A DNA stretch of 27,499 bases from an uncultured Ideonella sp. (GCA_946479475.1 CAMLGG010000042.1:1-27499); one strand, 5' to 3'. Counted from the stretch's first letter, positions 14,314-22,329 are shown. Translations and numbers: made by a program. The notes: generated from the letters alone by a model not told the origin.

Positions 14314-15335
14314 ACTCGAACTTCAACGCCAGCCGCCAGCACCAGCAGCTGCTGCAGAAGCAGACGCTGCTGCGGCGCCACAACCAGGAGGTGGCGCACG
14401 CCCGCGAGGCGGCGCACGAGGCCCAGCAGGAGCGCGCCGAGCAGGCCCACGAGCAGGCGCAGGGGCGCTATGGCGACACGATGTTCCGCACCGTGCCGCT
14501 GCCACCGGCGCCACCGCCGCGCCAGAACCGCGCGGCGCCCCACCGGGGCGAGGTCCGGCCGGCGCGCGCGGACGGCAAGGAGGAGGAGCGCGACGATCCC
14601 GCCGCGCCCGAGGCCGCCGAACGGCGGGAGATGCCCGGCCACGAGCCGGTGGAAGCCACCGACAAGGATGGCGAAGGGCAGCAGCACCACCATCACGGCG
14701 GCTCTCATGGCGGCAGCGACCAGGCCGGCGGCTTCGGCGGGCAGTCGGGCGGAGGCCATTCCGGCGGGCACTCCGGTGGCGGACACTCCAGCGGCGGCCA
14801 GTCCGGCAGCCAGGGCGGCGGCCATCAAGGTGGCGGCAACCAGGGCGGCCACTCGCATCCAGGCGCGGCCACCCGCTTCGCCACGCCTGCCGCCGCCCGC
14901 GCCGCCGCCCTGCCCTCCTCGCTCGCCGCCGGACAGGCCCTCGAGCTGCAAGCCTTTCGCAGCACCCTGGCCACGATCGACCTGCCAGAGCGACGCGCGC
15001 GGCATCTCGCCCAGGCCATGGTCGCGCTCAGCCGGCCCGGCCCCGCCGGCTTGAACAACGACGCGATGATGATGTCGCTGATGGCGGCCTACATCGAGAG
15101 CACCCACGAACCCGGCGCCTTGTCCACCCTGGCGCGCGTGAAGCAGGTGCTGCTCGAGCTGGGCCCGACGCTCACCGGCGCGCTTCCGCCCGGCCCCCGC
15201 GAGCGCGGGCGGTTGGCCCTGCTGCCCTTGAAGCTGCTGGCCTGCGACCGGCAGCGCACCGAAGCGCAGCGTCGCATCGCGGTCGAACGCCTGCAGGCCG
15301 GCCAGCGCTGGCCGGCCGACACGATAGAGGCCTGA
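14310..15335 (+). CDS. HpaA-position protein with His/Gly-rich insert
   Basis: This 341-residue hydrophilic protein occupies the place of hpaA, between sctS and the chaperone gene, and overlaps sctS by 4 bases. HpaA of Xanthomonas is itself secreted and controls effector export by binding HpaB. Residues 1-55 are a Gln/Glu/His-rich helix; 60-120 are Pro/Arg/Glu-rich; 126-185 are a low-complexity His-Gly-Ser stretch with HHHH and many GGH units; 190-341 are a helical domain (LPERRARHLAQAMVALS, LMAAYIESTHEP). I do not recognise a family by sequence. The call is by position and by having the secreted-control-protein look; it might instead be an unrelated export regulator. Export through the nearby T3SS is inferred. 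Confidence 0.55.
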   Translation: MNSNFNASRQHQQLLQKQTLLRRHNQEVAHAREAAHEAQQERAEQAHEQAQGRYGDTMFRTVPLPPAPPPRQNRAAPHRGEVRPARADGKEEERDDPAAPEAAERREMPGHEPVEATDKDGEGQQHHHHGGSHGGSDQAGGFGGQSGGGHSGGHSGGGHSSGGQSGSQGGGHQGGGNQGGHSHPGAATRFATPAAARAAALPSSLAAGQALELQAFRSTLATIDLPERRARHLAQAMVALSRPGPAGLNNDAMMMSLMAAYIESTHEPGALSTLARVKQVLLELGPTLTGALPPGPRERGRLALLPLKLLACDRQRTEAQRRIAVERLQAGQRWPADTIEA

Positions 15336-15336
15336 G

Positions 15337-15792
15337 ATGAGCGTCGAGCGATACGAGGAGCTGGTCACCCAGCTCTGCGAGGCGATCCAGCTGCCGGATC
15401 CCCGCGCCGTACTCCAGCGCGGCTGGGTCGAGGTCGAGGGCTTCGAAGTGCTTCTTGCGCACTACCAGAACGACCCGTCGGCGATGTACCTGAACTTCCA
15501 CTTCGGCATCGTGACGCCGGGGCGGGCGCTGACGGTGTTCCGCCTGCTGCTGGAGTCGAACCTGACCGTGTATGCGCAGGACCAGGCGCAGGTCGGCGTG
15601 AACCCCGACACCGGCGGCATCATCCTCATCGTCCGGGTGCCCATGACGCCCGACATCAGCGGACAGTGGATGGCCGAGACGCTCACCCACTACGCCGAGC
15701 ACGGCCGCTACTGGAACGACAACATCCTCGCCGCGGCCGAGCAGGCCTTCGAGGGCCTGTGCTCCGGCGAGTACCTGTGGATGAAGGCTTGA
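15337..15792 (+). CDS. hpaB: HpaB-like CesT-family type III chaperone
   Basis: This 151-residue protein is acidic, with the alpha-beta-beta-beta-alpha-beta-beta-alpha pattern of CesT/Tir-type class I chaperones: an N-terminal helix (YEELVTQLCEAIQLPD), strands such as GWVEVEGFEVLLAH and MYLNFHFGIV, and a long C-terminal helix from WMAETLTHYAEH. HpaB of Xanthomonas and its Ralstonia homologue are of this size and act as broad export chaperones for effectors, together with HpaA. Its ATG is one base after the stop of the hpaA-position gene. It is the last gene of the sctU operon. Direct contact with SctN and effectors is known for the family and inferred here. Confidence 0.82.
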   Translation: MSVERYEELVTQLCEAIQLPDPRAVLQRGWVEVEGFEVLLAHYQNDPSAMYLNFHFGIVTPGRALTVFRLLLESNLTVYAQDQAQVGVNPDTGGIILIVRVPMTPDISGQWMAETLTHYAEHGRYWNDNILAAAEQAFEGLCSGEYLWMKA

Positions 15793-15796
15793 CGGG

Positions 15797-15824
15797 CTTC
15801 GCGCGCCGCCGGGCGTGAGCGAAG
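15797..15824. terminator. Possible two-way terminator between hpaB and the hrpG-like gene
   Basis: CTTCGC (15797-15802) and GCGAAG (15819-15824) flank an inner CGCC/GGCG hairpin in the 33-base gap between two converging genes. No T run follows on either strand, so termination would be weak or Rho-assisted. Confidence 0.35.
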
Positions 15825-15825
15825 T

Positions 15826-16569
15826 TCAGGAGGCGTGGAAGTGCTGGGGCCAGGCGGCAGCGACACGGACTTCACGCTCCTCGCGCGGCTCGAGGCTGTC
15901 GGCGCCGGTGAGGAGCTGGTAGCCGCGCCCGTAGACGGCGTTGATGCGCAGCGGGCAGCCGATGCGGGCCAGCTTGGCGCGCAGCTTGTAGATGTGCTGC
16001 TCCAGGGTTCGCTTGTTGAGGTCGGCCGAACGGCCCCAGACGCGCGAGACGATGGTCGCGTTGGTGACGACCTGCTCCGGGCGCGAGAACAGCAGCCAGG
16101 CCAGCTCGAACTCGCGATGGGTGACCTGCACCGCCTGGTCGCCGCAGCAAAAGCGCAGGCGCGCCGGGTCCAGCAGGCAGCCGCCCACGCGGACCTCTCT
16201 TCGAGCCTGGCGGCCCAGGGCCTCGACATGGCCGCGCAGCCTCACCTGCAGCTCGTCGTGCGCCGCGCGGGAGAGCGCGATGTAGTCGGCCGCGCCGCAG
16301 GCCAGCGCGGTGCTGAAGCCGTCGCGCATTTCCTCGCCGACGACGACCACGGGCACCTCCTGGTCCACGCAGCTCCTGATGAGGCTCAGGTCCTCCGCCA
16401 GCGTGGAGCCGCGATCCTGCAGCACGACGGCGTCGAAATCGTCGCACCTGGCCTGCTGGCGGAAGGCCGTGATGCTGACGTTGAGCCTGGCCTCGATACC
16501 ACATCGAGACAACAGTTCGATGACAAGCTGGCCAACGGGCGAGGTGTGCGAAAGAAGGGCGACTTTCAT
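15826..16569 (-). CDS. HrpG-like OmpR-family regulator with degenerate receiver
   Basis: This 247-residue protein has an N-terminal receiver-like domain (1-115) and a C-terminal OmpR/PhoB winged helix (about 125-225) with VTHREFELAWLLFSRPEQVVT, then VWGRSADLNKRTLEQHIYKLRAKL and the VYGRGYQL wing. In Xanthomonas and Ralstonia, HrpG of this type acts above HrpX/HrpB in switching on the hrp genes; position supports the same job. The receiver is unusual: the acidic pair near residues 7-9 is absent (LSH), the phosphorylation place reads VVLQD with Gln51 and Asp52, the conserved Lys is replaced (DYIALSR) and the switch Ser/Thr is Gly (VVVVGEE). No sensor kinase gene is adjacent. Phosphate control is therefore doubtful. 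Confidence 0.82.
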   Translation of the reverse strand: MKVALLSHTSPVGQLVIELLSRCGIEARLNVSITAFRQQARCDDFDAVVLQDRGSTLAEDLSLIRSCVDQEVPVVVVGEEMRDGFSTALACGAADYIALSRAAHDELQVRLRGHVEALGRQARREVRVGGCLLDPARLRFCCGDQAVQVTHREFELAWLLFSRPEQVVTNATIVSRVWGRSADLNKRTLEQHIYKLRAKLARIGCPLRINAVYGRGYQLLTGADSLEPREEREVRVAAAWPQHFHAS

Positions 16570-16898
16570 GCGGTCCGACAGGTCTGCGTGAAGCTGTTGC
16601 CCGTATGTTGCGCAACCAAAACCTAGGGTTGCTACGGATATGCCCCAGGCGCCCTATCGCCCGTCGAACGCCCGCGCGGCCCAGCTGTCGCCTTTTGACC
16701 ATGGCGCGCCCGAAAGTGTCGGCACTTCGCCTTTCGTTGAATATTGCATGAACATCGTGTGGCCTCCGCCCGGGCGCGGGCAGCGCCGCAACGCTTGCGC
16801 TTGCAGTCAAGACATCGCGTTGTGCACAGGCCACGATCGGGTTCGACCACGCCCCGGATGCGATGCCGGCGCGACACCAATCATCATCGGGAGAATGG
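16570..16898. promoter_or_regulatory. Divergent regulatory region between hrpG-like and double-Crp genes
   Basis: The 329 bases hold no gene I can support. They contain a perfect palindrome GTTGCGCAAC (16607-16616), whose right arm also pairs as GCAACC with GGTTGC (16612-16632), an AAGTG-TCGG-CACTT inverted repeat (16714-16727) and TGTGCACA (16821-16828). No PIP box with correct spacing was found; TTCGC at 16726 has no partner 20 bases on. These dyads are candidate operators for the adjoining regulators. No convincing sigma-70 promoter is visible. Confidence 0.45.
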
Positions 16899-18524
16899 AT
16901 GCCAGAGACGCAAGCGCCCTCGGGGCGCGTTCGTGCAAGGGAACATCTCGACTGTTCGACGGGCCTGAGCTGCGAAGAGCGGCGCGCCGTGGAGCAGGGC
17001 CGGCTCTTCCGCCGCCTGCCGGCGGCGCTGCAGGACTCCATCATGGGCCGCGCCTACGTGTGGCGGCTGAAGGACGGCGAGCAGGTCATGTCGGCCGAAG
17101 GCACGCCCGAACACTGGATCGGCGTGGCCTCCGGCGAGCTGCTGGGACGCAGCCGTTCGATGGAGAACGGCCAGACCATCGCCACCCACGTCCTCGCGCC
17201 GGGGGTCTGGCTGAATCTCTACAGCCCGCTTTGCGACGTGCGCCGGCGCGGCATCGAGTTCGTCGCGAGCGGACCCACCTGCGTGCTCGCCCTGAGCCGG
17301 GCCGACATGCTCGACCTTCGCGACCGCTGGCCGGAGCTCGTGGCCGCGATGCTGAGCCTGTCTGCCATCAACCTGCGCTTCGCGCACCTGATGCTGCAGG
17401 AGGCCCAGAGCAGCACGCTCGAGCAGAAGCTGCTGCGCTGGCTCGATTCGGCCGTGCGTTTCGAGCATGCCGACCGCGACGACTCCGGCTGGCTTTATCG
17501 CAGCGTCGTGGCGCAGTCCGCGCTGGCCTGCGCGGCGGGCGTCTCGCGCCAGAGCTGGAACGCAGGCATGGCCCGGCTGGAGGCCGCGGGCGTGATCCAG
17601 CGCGTGAAGGACGGCCTGAAGGTGCCCGACCTGGCCCGCCTGAAGACGGCCCTGAGGGAGCACGGCCTGCACGAGACGGCCCAGTACCTGCAGGCCGATG
17701 CCCAGCCGGTGCGACCGCCGGCGTCGCTGACGGCCGAACTGCTCCCCGCGTCCTCGCTGCGCGGCGACGAACGCGAGGTGCTGGGCACGCTGCGCTGGTT
17801 CGCCCGGCTGGGCGAGCCGCTGCGCGAGACCCTGCTGTCGCAGATGCACGTGCTGCGCCTGCCAGACAAGGCGCCGGTGGCCTTCGCCGACCGCCAGCCG
17901 CCTGGATGGGTAGCCCTGGTGCGCGGTGGCCTGCGGCTGATCTCCTGTCCGGTCGCACCGGCTGTCGCCGAGGGGTCGACGGGCGCCGGGCAGCGGCGCC
18001 GGCCCTCGCGGGCCATTCTGGCGCAGCTGCAAGCGGGTGCAACCGTCTTCGAGCACGCGCTCGTGGACCACGGCAACTGCGGCGTGGATGTCTGCTGCGA
18101 AGGCGACAGCACCTTGCTGCTGATGCCGGCAGAGGCCTACCGAGCGGCCCTCGCCGCGCATCCCGAATTCAGCCTGGGCGCTCTGAAGTGGCTGACGATC
18201 AGCCACCACCATGCGGGCCTGTTCAAGGTGATCCTCACGCTGCCCATGCCCTTGCGCCTGCGCGCCTGGCTGGACTTCCTCGTCCGCCAGCGAGGCCAGC
18301 CCGACGGCCCCTGGGTGACGCTCTCCATGACGCTGAGCCAGCAGGAGATCGCGGCCTGGCTGAGCACCACGCGGCAGTACGTGGCGAAGGCCCTGAACGA
18401 GCTCGATGCCAGCGGGGTGCTGCAGCGCCAAAGGGATGCCTTTCGCCTGAGCCGGGATGCCCTGCCCCTGGCCGGTCCCGTCCCGCCGCTGCGCATTGTT
18501 GAGGAAGCCGCCGAGCGTTCTTGA
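16899..18524 (+). CDS. Regulator made of two fused Crp/Fnr-like units (first copy)
   Basis: This 541-residue protein has two complete Crp-like units in one chain. Unit one: a cupin-like sensor domain (about 30-190, with VWRLKDGEQV and APGVWLNLYSP) and a helix-turn-helix near 202-232 (SALACAAGVSRQSWNAGM). Unit two: a sensor domain about 280-440 and a helix-turn-helix near 478-507 (SQQEIAAWLSTTRQYVAKAL). The Gly-Glu and Arg-Ser residues that bind cyclic nucleotide in Crp are not recognisable. The start at 16899 is preceded by GGGAGA at good spacing; an in-frame ATG at 16863 would add 12 residues. It is divergent from the hrpG-like gene and 72 bases before the hrpX-like gene. The Crp dimer may here be made within one chain. 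Ligand and targets are unknown; control of the T3SS genes is inferred from location. Confidence 0.8.
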   Translation: MPETQAPSGRVRAREHLDCSTGLSCEERRAVEQGRLFRRLPAALQDSIMGRAYVWRLKDGEQVMSAEGTPEHWIGVASGELLGRSRSMENGQTIATHVLAPGVWLNLYSPLCDVRRRGIEFVASGPTCVLALSRADMLDLRDRWPELVAAMLSLSAINLRFAHLMLQEAQSSTLEQKLLRWLDSAVRFEHADRDDSGWLYRSVVAQSALACAAGVSRQSWNAGMARLEAAGVIQRVKDGLKVPDLARLKTALREHGLHETAQYLQADAQPVRPPASLTAELLPASSLRGDEREVLGTLRWFARLGEPLRETLLSQMHVLRLPDKAPVAFADRQPPGWVALVRGGLRLISCPVAPAVAEGSTGAGQRRRPSRAILAQLQAGATVFEHALVDHGNCGVDVCCEGDSTLLLMPAEAYRAALAAHPEFSLGALKWLTISHHHAGLFKVILTLPMPLRLRAWLDFLVRQRGQPDGPWVTLSMTLSQQEIAAWLSTTRQYVAKALNELDASGVLQRQRDAFRLSRDALPLAGPVPPLRIVEEAAERS

Positions 18525-18596
18525 GCTTTGGAAAGGGGTCGATTTCTAGCATGAACTCGTCATCGATTCACAGGCGCTGCACCAGCGCGACGACCC

Positions 18597-20033
18597 ATGC
18601 TGCTGACCCTGCTCTCGCTCTCGTGCGAACGTATCTCCGCCCAGGCCCCCCAGCTGTCCCGGCTGATCCGCGAAGCCCGGCTGAAGGACGCCGTGAAGAT
18701 CGGCCGCCAGCGCTTCGAACGCATGGCGGGCCGCGACGAAACCAGCGCCGAGGAAGGCGCCCTGCTCGGCCGCGCGATGCTCGTCATCGGCCTGGCCGAG
18801 GCGGCCAGCGAAGTCTTCCACCAGCAGCTCAAGGCCTACGACCAGGTTTCGCGCGGCATGGTTCGCTGGCATTCGGCACTCGACCAGGCCTGGCTGTTCC
18901 AGCACCTGAACCGCGCTTCGCGCGCCGTCGAGTGCTGGAACATCGTGGCCAGGGATGCAGACGCACCGGCAGCGCTGCGCGTGGAGGGCTTCTGCGGCGC
19001 CGCCTTGTCGCTGCAGGCCCTCGGCCAGCACGCCCATGCCTTGTCCGCGGCCGAGCATGCCCTGGCCCTGTGCGCCGAACCCGCCACCGAGCCCTTGCGT
19101 GACTGCGCAGAGGCGATCAGGCTGGAGGTGCTGGCGCGCCTGCGCCTTCTCGACTGCGAGGACCTGTCGGACCACGCGTTCGCCCAGCGCACGATCGATG
19201 CGCTGCGCGACGCCCCGTGCCGCGAGAAGCTGGCAGCGATCGCGTCCACCCTGCTGGCCCGGTCGCAGGTACCGCCTCTGCTCGCCGCCCGCGTCTCGTT
19301 CCTGCGGGGCGGACTGCTGGGTGACCACCAGGGGGCGCGCCTGGAGGCGGTCTCGGCCTTCATCCGCTGGCTGCGCGAGCACGAGCTCGGCGGCGTGGAT
19401 GCCACTTCCCGCATCGAGGCCTGCCTGGCGCTGCTCTCGGCCCAGGCAGTCGGCGTGGCGCGCGAGATGATCCAGCCCCTGGCCGGCAGCGAGCGCGACA
19501 TCGAAGCCAACCCCCATGCCATGGACATCCAGTACTGCCTGTCCAAGATCCATCTCGGCGACGGCCGCTTCGGCGACTCGATGAGGCAGTACAAGCGCCA
19601 CGTGGCGCAGGCCATGCGGGTCGTGCACGGCACGGTCATGTCGCGGATGGACATGCCGGTGCCCGGCCTGGCCACGCCTTCGCAGGACACGACGGGCCTT
19701 CGCCTGCCCCCGCGCTACCGGGCCGCCTACCGCTACATCATCGAGCACCTTCATGACAACGAGCTGTCGGTGCGCGAGGTGGCGGGCCGCCTGGGCGTGA
19801 CCGAACGCGCCCTGCAGCTGGCTTTCCGCAGCCACCTCGGCATCACGCCGGCCGAACTCATCCGCAGCGAGCGCATGAAGCGCATCCGCAGCGAGCTCGA
19901 AGAGGTCAGCGACACCGGCGGCCGCGCCCGCGTGCTCGACGTGGCCAATCGCTGGGGCATCAGCAACCGGTCCACGCTGGCCAATGCGCTCAAGCGCGCC
20001 CAGCCCATGGCCGCGCAGCCGACGCTCGCCTGA
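18597..20033 (+). CDS. hrpX: HrpX/HrpB-like AraC-family activator of hrp genes
   Basis: The 478-residue length equals HrpX of Xanthomonas and HrpB of Ralstonia (about 476-477). The N-terminus MLLTLLSLSCERISAQ matches their start, followed by about 350 residues of helical, repeat-like sensor region with Ala/Leu-rich pairs of helices. The C-terminal AraC domain (about 371-468) shows NELSVREVAGRLGVTERALQLAFRSHLGITPAELI and a second helix-turn-helix at VANRWGISNRSTLANALK. These proteins bind the PIP box, and three such boxes are present in this window at the correct promoters. The ATG lacks a clear Shine-Dalgarno sequence. An out-of-frame ATG at 18551, better placed behind AAGGGG, lies upstream. 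Between the two double-Crp genes it probably forms part of one plus-strand transcript. Confidence 0.9.
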   Translation: MLLTLLSLSCERISAQAPQLSRLIREARLKDAVKIGRQRFERMAGRDETSAEEGALLGRAMLVIGLAEAASEVFHQQLKAYDQVSRGMVRWHSALDQAWLFQHLNRASRAVECWNIVARDADAPAALRVEGFCGAALSLQALGQHAHALSAAEHALALCAEPATEPLRDCAEAIRLEVLARLRLLDCEDLSDHAFAQRTIDALRDAPCREKLAAIASTLLARSQVPPLLAARVSFLRGGLLGDHQGARLEAVSAFIRWLREHELGGVDATSRIEACLALLSAQAVGVAREMIQPLAGSERDIEANPHAMDIQYCLSKIHLGDGRFGDSMRQYKRHVAQAMRVVHGTVMSRMDMPVPGLATPSQDTTGLRLPPRYRAAYRYIIEHLHDNELSVREVAGRLGVTERALQLAFRSHLGITPAELIRSERMKRIRSELEEVSDTGGRARVLDVANRWGISNRSTLANALKRAQPMAAQPTLA

Positions 20034-20067
20034 GGTCGAAACGAAACCTTGACAAGGGGCCGTTAGC

Positions 20068-21618
20068 ATGGCGCAAGCCATGCCTTCGCCCCTTTCGTCT
20101 TCCGACCCCTCGCACCCTCCGACCCGGCACGACGGCCCTTTGAGCGCGGCCGAGCGTGACACGCTGGCCCAGGGCAGCTTCCTGTCCCGCCTGCCGGCAC
20201 CCCTCGTCGATGCCATCCTGGCCCGCGTACGCGTCTGGCGGCTGTCCGATGGCGAACCGCTGCTGCAAGTCGGCCAGGCCGTCGAGCACTGGATCGGCAT
20301 CGCCGGCGGCAGCGCCCTGGTGTTCATGCCCGTGCCGCACCTGGAGGAGCCCCAGTGCACGAACTGGGTCCCGCCAGGCGTCTGGCTGAACCTCTACAAC
20401 CCCGTGGCGCTCGCGGTCAGCGACTTCGACGTGCGCGCGCAGGGGCCGACAGTCGTCGCGGCCGTGGACGCCCAGGACCTGCAGGCGCTATGCCAACGCT
20501 TTCCCGAATTCAGCCGCGAGCTGGCGGTCGCCAACGCCGGCAATCTGCGGCGGACCCTGCAGGTGATGATCGCGTCGCAGCGTGCCACGCTGCGACAGAA
20601 GCAACTGTTCTGGCTCGCCGAGACCTTGCAGGGCTGCAGTGCCGGCAGCGACGCGGCTGAGGCCACCTTGCGCCTCAGCCACACGGCCCTGGCGCGTTGG
20701 CATGGCGTGTCGCGGCAAGCCTGGTGGGAGGGCATGAAGGCGCTCGAGCGCGACGGACTCATCCGGCGGGCAGCCGACGGCGGCATCACTGCGGACATCG
20801 TTCAGCTCCAAGCCGCCCTGGAAGAGGGCAACCGGGCGGCCGCCGTCGAGCAGCCCTACGCCACCGGGACGGCGCCCTGGCCCCCCACGCCGCACGACAG
20901 CGTGGCGCCCGGCCGGCCGGCAATGCTCGCGCTGAGAACCGCCGAGCACGAGCGCGTCCGGTGCAACCGGTGGTTCGCCAGCCTCCCGCTCGACGTTCAG
21001 CACGAGATCCTGGAGTGCAGCCTGGTGCGGCGCTTCTCGCCCGGCGAGACCGTGCTGCAGGCCAACCAGGCTCCGACCGGTGCGTGGCTGGTGGTCGATG
21101 GCTGCGTCCGGCTCGACAACCCGGTGACGCCACCTCCCCTGCGCACGATAGCTCTGCTGCCGCCGGGGGCCTGGTATGCCTTCCATGACATGGCCTACCG
21201 CGGGCCGGCCTCCTTCGACGGTGCGGCGCTGGGGCACACCACCCTGCTGTGGCTGCCGCCGGAGGCATTCGACCGGCTGTTCGACCAGTCCCTGGACTTC
21301 CGCCTCGCCCTGGCGCGGCTGCTGGCCCTGCAGCAGTCGCACGCTGCCCGCTGCGCCGCCTTGTACTTCTGGCCCGTCGATACCCGCGTGCTCCTGTGGC
21401 TGGACATGATGCATCGCTACTTCGGCCTCGGCTCCGGCCCCGGCCCGGAGGTCGCGGGCGCCTTCACGCTGGAAGACGTCGCCCAGTGGCTGGGAACGAC
21501 GCGCCAGGTGGTCTCGCGCGAGCTCCGGTCGCTGGAGCAGCGAGGTGTGATCCGCCGCACGCGTCAGCGCCTGGAACTGCTCGACCCTGCTCAGCTCCCT
21601 CGGCTGGCGATGGCTTGA
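20068..21618 (+). CDS. Regulator made of two fused Crp/Fnr-like units (second copy)
   Basis: This 516-residue paralogue of the gene at 16899 has the same plan. Unit one has VWRLSDGEPL and PPGVWLNLYNP, nearly the same as in the first copy, and a helix-turn-helix near 203-232 (TALARWHGVSRQAWWEGMKAL). Unit two has a Crp-like sensor with FSPGETVLQANQ and PPGAWYAFHDM and a helix-turn-helix near 467-495 (LEDVAQWLGTTRQVVSREL). The classical cyclic-AMP pocket residues are not visible. The start at 20068 has AAGGGG 9 bases upstream; a Met four codons on is an alternative. It follows hrpX by 34 bases. Function is inferred to be control of secretion genes or of neighbouring regulators; the effector molecule is unknown. 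Confidence 0.8.
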   Translation: MAQAMPSPLSSSDPSHPPTRHDGPLSAAERDTLAQGSFLSRLPAPLVDAILARVRVWRLSDGEPLLQVGQAVEHWIGIAGGSALVFMPVPHLEEPQCTNWVPPGVWLNLYNPVALAVSDFDVRAQGPTVVAAVDAQDLQALCQRFPEFSRELAVANAGNLRRTLQVMIASQRATLRQKQLFWLAETLQGCSAGSDAAEATLRLSHTALARWHGVSRQAWWEGMKALERDGLIRRAADGGITADIVQLQAALEEGNRAAAVEQPYATGTAPWPPTPHDSVAPGRPAMLALRTAEHERVRCNRWFASLPLDVQHEILECSLVRRFSPGETVLQANQAPTGAWLVVDGCVRLDNPVTPPPLRTIALLPPGAWYAFHDMAYRGPASFDGAALGHTTLLWLPPEAFDRLFDQSLDFRLALARLLALQQSHAARCAALYFWPVDTRVLLWLDMMHRYFGLGSGPGPEVAGAFTLEDVAQWLGTTRQVVSRELRSLEQRGVIRRTRQRLELLDPAQLPRLAMA

Positions 21619-21623
21619 GCCAG

Positions 21624-21644
21624 GGGCCGGGCGATGCCCGGCCC
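21624..21644. terminator. Bidirectional hairpin between converging genes
   Basis: A perfect 9-base-pair inverted repeat (arms GGGCCGGGC and GCCCGGCCC, loop GAT) lies in the 31-base gap between the second double-Crp gene and the converging hypothetical gene. No T run follows, so it may need Rho. Confidence 0.5.
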
Positions 21645-21649
21645 GGCGC

Positions 21650-22054
21650 TCACTTCCACTCGAAGAGCTGCCCCCGCGTCTGGCCCTGCGCGTCCACTTC
21701 GTACTCGAACAGTGCCGCGATGCTGGTCAGGCGCGACCAGTTCGGCGACTTGCTTTCGAAGTAGATGGCGCCGCGGTACCTGATGCTGCCGTCCTTCTGC
21801 AGCAGGCCCACCCCGTGGCCCGTCCAGGTGGCAGATTCGCCCTGCGGCCCCATCACGATGCCCTGCCCCTCGCCGAACAAGGTGCCGTCCGGCCGCAGCG
21901 CCGCGACGTAGGTGCCGGTTTCCTGGCTCGCCAGGCCCAGCAGCTTGCCTGAGCCCTGGAACGATGTCTCCATCTTCGGCGGGCCGCCGAGGCCGGGCAG
22001 CACGCGCTGCGAGATCACCTTGCCGGAGCCTTCGCCAATCTTTTCACCAAGCAT
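21650..22054 (-). CDS. Small hypothetical protein, Gly-rich beta-type
   Basis: This is a 134-residue protein from the ATG at 22054, which has GGAGG six bases upstream; the frame is open further 5' but that extension is Pro/Arg-rich and lacks support. It is soluble, without signal peptide or membrane segment. Repeated short strands with Gly turns (LGEKIGEGSGKVISQRV, GQGIVMGPQGESATWTGHGVGLL, YRGAIYFESKS) suggest a small beta-barrel or lipocalin-like fold. I do not recognise the family. It converges on the double-Crp gene. The 275 bases upstream (22055-22329) show no gene or clear promoter. Confidence 0.65.
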   Translation of the reverse strand: MLGEKIGEGSGKVISQRVLPGLGGPPKMETSFQGSGKLLGLASQETGTYVAALRPDGTLFGEGQGIVMGPQGESATWTGHGVGLLQKDGSIRYRGAIYFESKSPNWSRLTSIAALFEYEVDAQGQTRGQLFEWK

Positions 22055-22329
22055 GTCGACCTCCGTGCCGCTCGTGGCGAGGTGGTCGGCGGGGCACGCA
22101 GGCAGCCCCGCGGCGGGCGGCGGATGGCGACCTTCGGGTCGCCGGGTCAAGACCCGCCCGGGGCAAGCGCGCGGATGCGTCACGGCCGCCTCGGGCACCG
22201 CGCGGCGGGCGGGCTGCCGGCCACCGGCCGCCGGCCCTGCCTCGCCACGTGAGCGGCACGTTAGACCTGACGCGCGGCTCGCACAAGCCGTCTGCCGGTG
22301 CCAGCGTGGTTATTGCAGCAAGACGCGGC

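Noticed and set aside
12192..15368. 1058-codon open frame on the minus strand under sctQ, sctR, sctS and the hpaA-position gene
   Set aside because: Opposite-strand shadow of well-recognised genes; composition is random-looking and no motif is present.
16726..16750. PIP box in front of the first double-Crp gene
   Set aside because: TTCGC and TTCGT occur, but neither has a partner at 15-base spacing.
20049..20070. TTGACA in front of the second double-Crp gene as -35 box
   Set aside because: No -10 at suitable distance; the only candidate (TTAGCA) is about 8 bases away and overlaps the start codon.
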